A stretch of DNA of 64,000 bases from Saprospiraceae bacterium (lineage in GTDB: Bacteria; Bacteroidota; Bacteroidia; Chitinophagales; Saprospiraceae), in assembly GCA_029251525.1 (NCBI GenBank), contig JAQXDE010000005.1, positions 62,001 through 126,000 on the forward strand, read 5' to 3'. The stretch's first letter is position 1. Each line of letters opens with the position of its first letter. Both the position numbers and the translations under genes were made by a program. Below the pieces are notes generated by a model, which saw only the letters and a program-made list of their open reading frames with translations, did not search any database and was not told the origin of the DNA. Shown piece by piece: positions 63,101-64,000 of the stretch.

Positions 63101-64000
63101 TAACTTCGACAAGTGGATGTGATAGTGTGGTGACTTTAAATTTATCAGTTGAACAGGATATTTCAGTTCTAGTCAATGAGACTATTTGCGAAGGAGAAGA
63201 ATACCTTTTCAATGGAACGAATTTAACAGAAACTGGACTTTATTCGGAAACACTTGCTACAGTAGGAGGATGTGACAGTACTGTTTCAGTCAATTTAACG
63301 GTTCTTCCTGGGGTGCCACCAATCTTAAATGAAGTAATTTGTGAAGGTGAGTCCTATAACTTTGGAAATAATGTTTATACAGAAAGCGGAATTTATATAA
63401 GTTCATTCAGTAGTCCAAATGGATGTGAAACTTTAGTGACGTTGACCTTAAGTGTTCAAATAGCGCAGGAGGTATCAATAGAGCAAACCATTTGTGAAGG
63501 TGACCAATATCCATTTGGTTCTCAATTGTTATCTGATGCAGGAACCTTTGTAGGTAATTTCAATACTTTAAGTGGATGTGATAGCATAGTTACTTTGACA
63601 TTAAATGTGAATCCAGTTCAAGAATACGAATTATTTGAAACCATTTGTAAAGATGAAACTTATATAATCGGGAGTGAAACCTATACTTATACAGGAACTT
63701 TTGAGAATACTTTAATTTCATTAGTAACTGGATGTGATAGTGTAATTACATTAAACTTGACTGTAGTTGATATCAATGGTGGCGCACTTATCACCAATGA
63801 TGATGGAACAGGAATTGGGGCGATTAATATGACGGTAAGTAATGGAACACCACCATATACTTTTGAGTGGAATAATGGTGCTGATACGGAAGATCTATCA
63901 GGATTGACTGATGGAACTTATGAAGTTGTAGTGAGTGATGCTAACGGATGTAGTGAAACATTCTCATTCACAGTTGATAATTCAACAGGTATTTTTAGTC
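60127..64000 (+). CDS. Large secreted propeller/GCDS-repeat protein (3' end outside window)
   Basis: The frame opens at ATG 60127 and stays open to the window edge, 1291 codons seen. A signal peptide (IFIVIVLCLLALAMKAQ, cleavage near residue 25) is followed by 14 blades of about 54 residues (about 60240-62395) with the core AVSPDGNYVYVT and a F-x-R-x-x-x-T-G-x-L-T-F strand, like YncE/lactonase beta-propellers. Nine 51-residue GCDS repeats follow (62401-63770), then one SprB-like repeat (TPPYTFEWNNGAD, DGTYEVVVSDANGC). A C-terminal T9SS sorting domain is expected but lies beyond the edge. Inference: a surface or secreted protein encoded near a PorP/SprF partner. Confidence 0.88.
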   Translation, partial: MVIKIYRKIFIVIVLCLLALAMKAQLNYEDFIYNGSGGGALMDQASSVAVSPDGNYVYVTSAGSNAINVFNKSISSPAGQLSFVEVIKTGLNGVQGLTSAQSVAVSPDGNNVYAVGNFDDALVTFDRSHVNGTLTYVDMYKDGLGGVDGLDAPFMVKVSPDGKHVYVTATDDKAISIFERNESTGLLTFKSKITDPSLNVVLGFDISSDGNNIYVAGHADGKVIVFSRNSSTGLLSYVEAFQDNINFVDGLSGAFSVFVSPDGKNVYVTGVYDNAVAIFERDVYLGTLTYMGIQQDGQNGVDYLEFPFHISGSLDGEYIYALGANDNSINVFERNTASGLLTFKEAQVEGNAGVAEMNYPVNIAVSPAGDQVYIASSGSGAAVIFKTENDGGLSFTESQQSGTGGVTGLGKPYSITVSPDGKNVYAATFDDNSVVMFSRSETTGDLTYIDMLQDGENGVDGLYRAYSITVSPDGKHAYATGNNDDALVIFDRDEITGELTFVEKIKDNIAGVDGLNGARFVTLSDDGNYVYVAAYYDDAISVFARNAATGELSYIQLLKDGVNGVDGLNGVNSLAISADGNFAYATGYADDAIVSFSRDPVDGTLVFIEQYKNGLNNVNGLNGAHSAILSSDGKSLYACGYNDNSVSAFSRNSSTGKLTFVEMYKDGVNGIDGLTGARAVALNPDGTHFYAVSGGENAIVLFERDESSSALTYQFKYEDGIDNVNGLSGARMVALDPHGRHIYVAGADDDAIAVFSCTYFENMMEEICQGGSVTIGNNVYTESGVYDDVLSDTYGCISHVTLDLTVLETSESLNETICFGETYELGGQILTESGTYQNTITNILGCEINTTLNLTVSNENSTPMVAEICQGDTYNVGANSFFETGVYENILTASSGCDSVVLLELTVSPTSFNDNISICFGDQYTFGNQTLNSSGTYQETFASNNGCDSVVTLQLAIVSSFFENVNQTICEGGSYSIGNSTYTEAGTYMNTLTSTSGCDSVVTLNLSVEQDISVLVNETICEGEEYLFNGTNLTETGLYSETLATVGGCDSTVSVNLTVLPGVPPILNEVICEGESYNFGNNVYTESGIYISSFSSPNGCETLVTLTLSVQIAQEVSIEQTICEGDQYPFGSQLLSDAGTFVGNFNTLSGCDSIVTLTLNVNPVQEYELFETICKDETYIIGSETYTYTGTFENTLISLVTGCDSVITLNLTVVDINGGALITNDDGTGIGAINMTVSNGTPPYTFEWNNGADTEDLSGLTDGTYEVVVSDANGCSETFSFTVDNSTGIFS
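62401..63770 (+). repeat. Nine GCDS repeats in the last gene
   Basis: Nine in-frame units of about 51 residues with the same I-C-x-G, S-G-x-Y and GCDS-V-V-x-L-x-L-x-V pattern as the arrays in the giant protein 4.7 kb upstream. The first two units have lost GCDS (GCIS, GCEI). Confidence 0.9.

Overview
The window comes from an AT-rich member of the Bacteroidota, most likely a Saprospiria-like lineage. Four things support this. Several giant secreted proteins are built for the type IX secretion system (T9SS). There is a PorP/SprF-family protein. The tRNA-tuf-secE-nusG-ribosomal protein-rpoBC gene order is typical of the phylum. Upstream of the tRNAs lies a textbook Bacteroidota promoter (TTTG, 19 bases, TANNTTTG). 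No mobile element, CRISPR array or rRNA gene was seen.

Layout. 1-6624: 3' part of a giant adhesin-like gene with 19 tandem 84-residue repeats and a gliding-motility C-terminal (type B sorting) domain. 6.9-21.3 kb: the information-processing core, with tRNA-Thr, Tyr, Gly and Thr, tuf, tRNA-Trp, secE, nusG, rplK, rplA, rplJ, rplL, rpoB and rpoC, closed by a strong terminator. 21.3-26.7 kb: a polysaccharide deacetylase, gltX with an unusual internal insertion, and a haem-binding FG-GAP lipoprotein. 26.7-31.8 kb: a gene-poor stretch with remnants of a PadR-like regulator, an ECF sigma factor and an MscS channel. These surround one intact ECF sigma operon, whose second gene encodes an apparent anti-sigma/outer-membrane-barrel fusion. 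31.8-42.5 kb: a type A sorted secreted protein, parC, uvrC, a TMTC-like membrane/TPR protein, a PBP4-type peptidase and a class IV aminotransferase. 43.1-58.4 kb: a 5078-residue multidomain secreted protein. 58.8-59.8 kb: a PorP/SprF-family outer-membrane protein. 60.1 kb to the end: the 5' part of another large secreted protein with 14 beta-propeller blades and 9 copies of a 51-residue repeat also present 21 times in the giant protein.

The right third reads as a cell-surface module: two large T9SS cargo proteins flank one PorP/SprF protein, like the SprB/SprF pairing known from gliding Bacteroidota. The surface proteins share repeat families, each unit carrying about two cysteines, and show nested domain insertions and recent tandem duplication. 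The most interesting undescribed candidates are the ECF sigma/trans-envelope fusion pair, the GltX insertion ahead of its KMSKS loop, and the modular giant protein with its neighbours.
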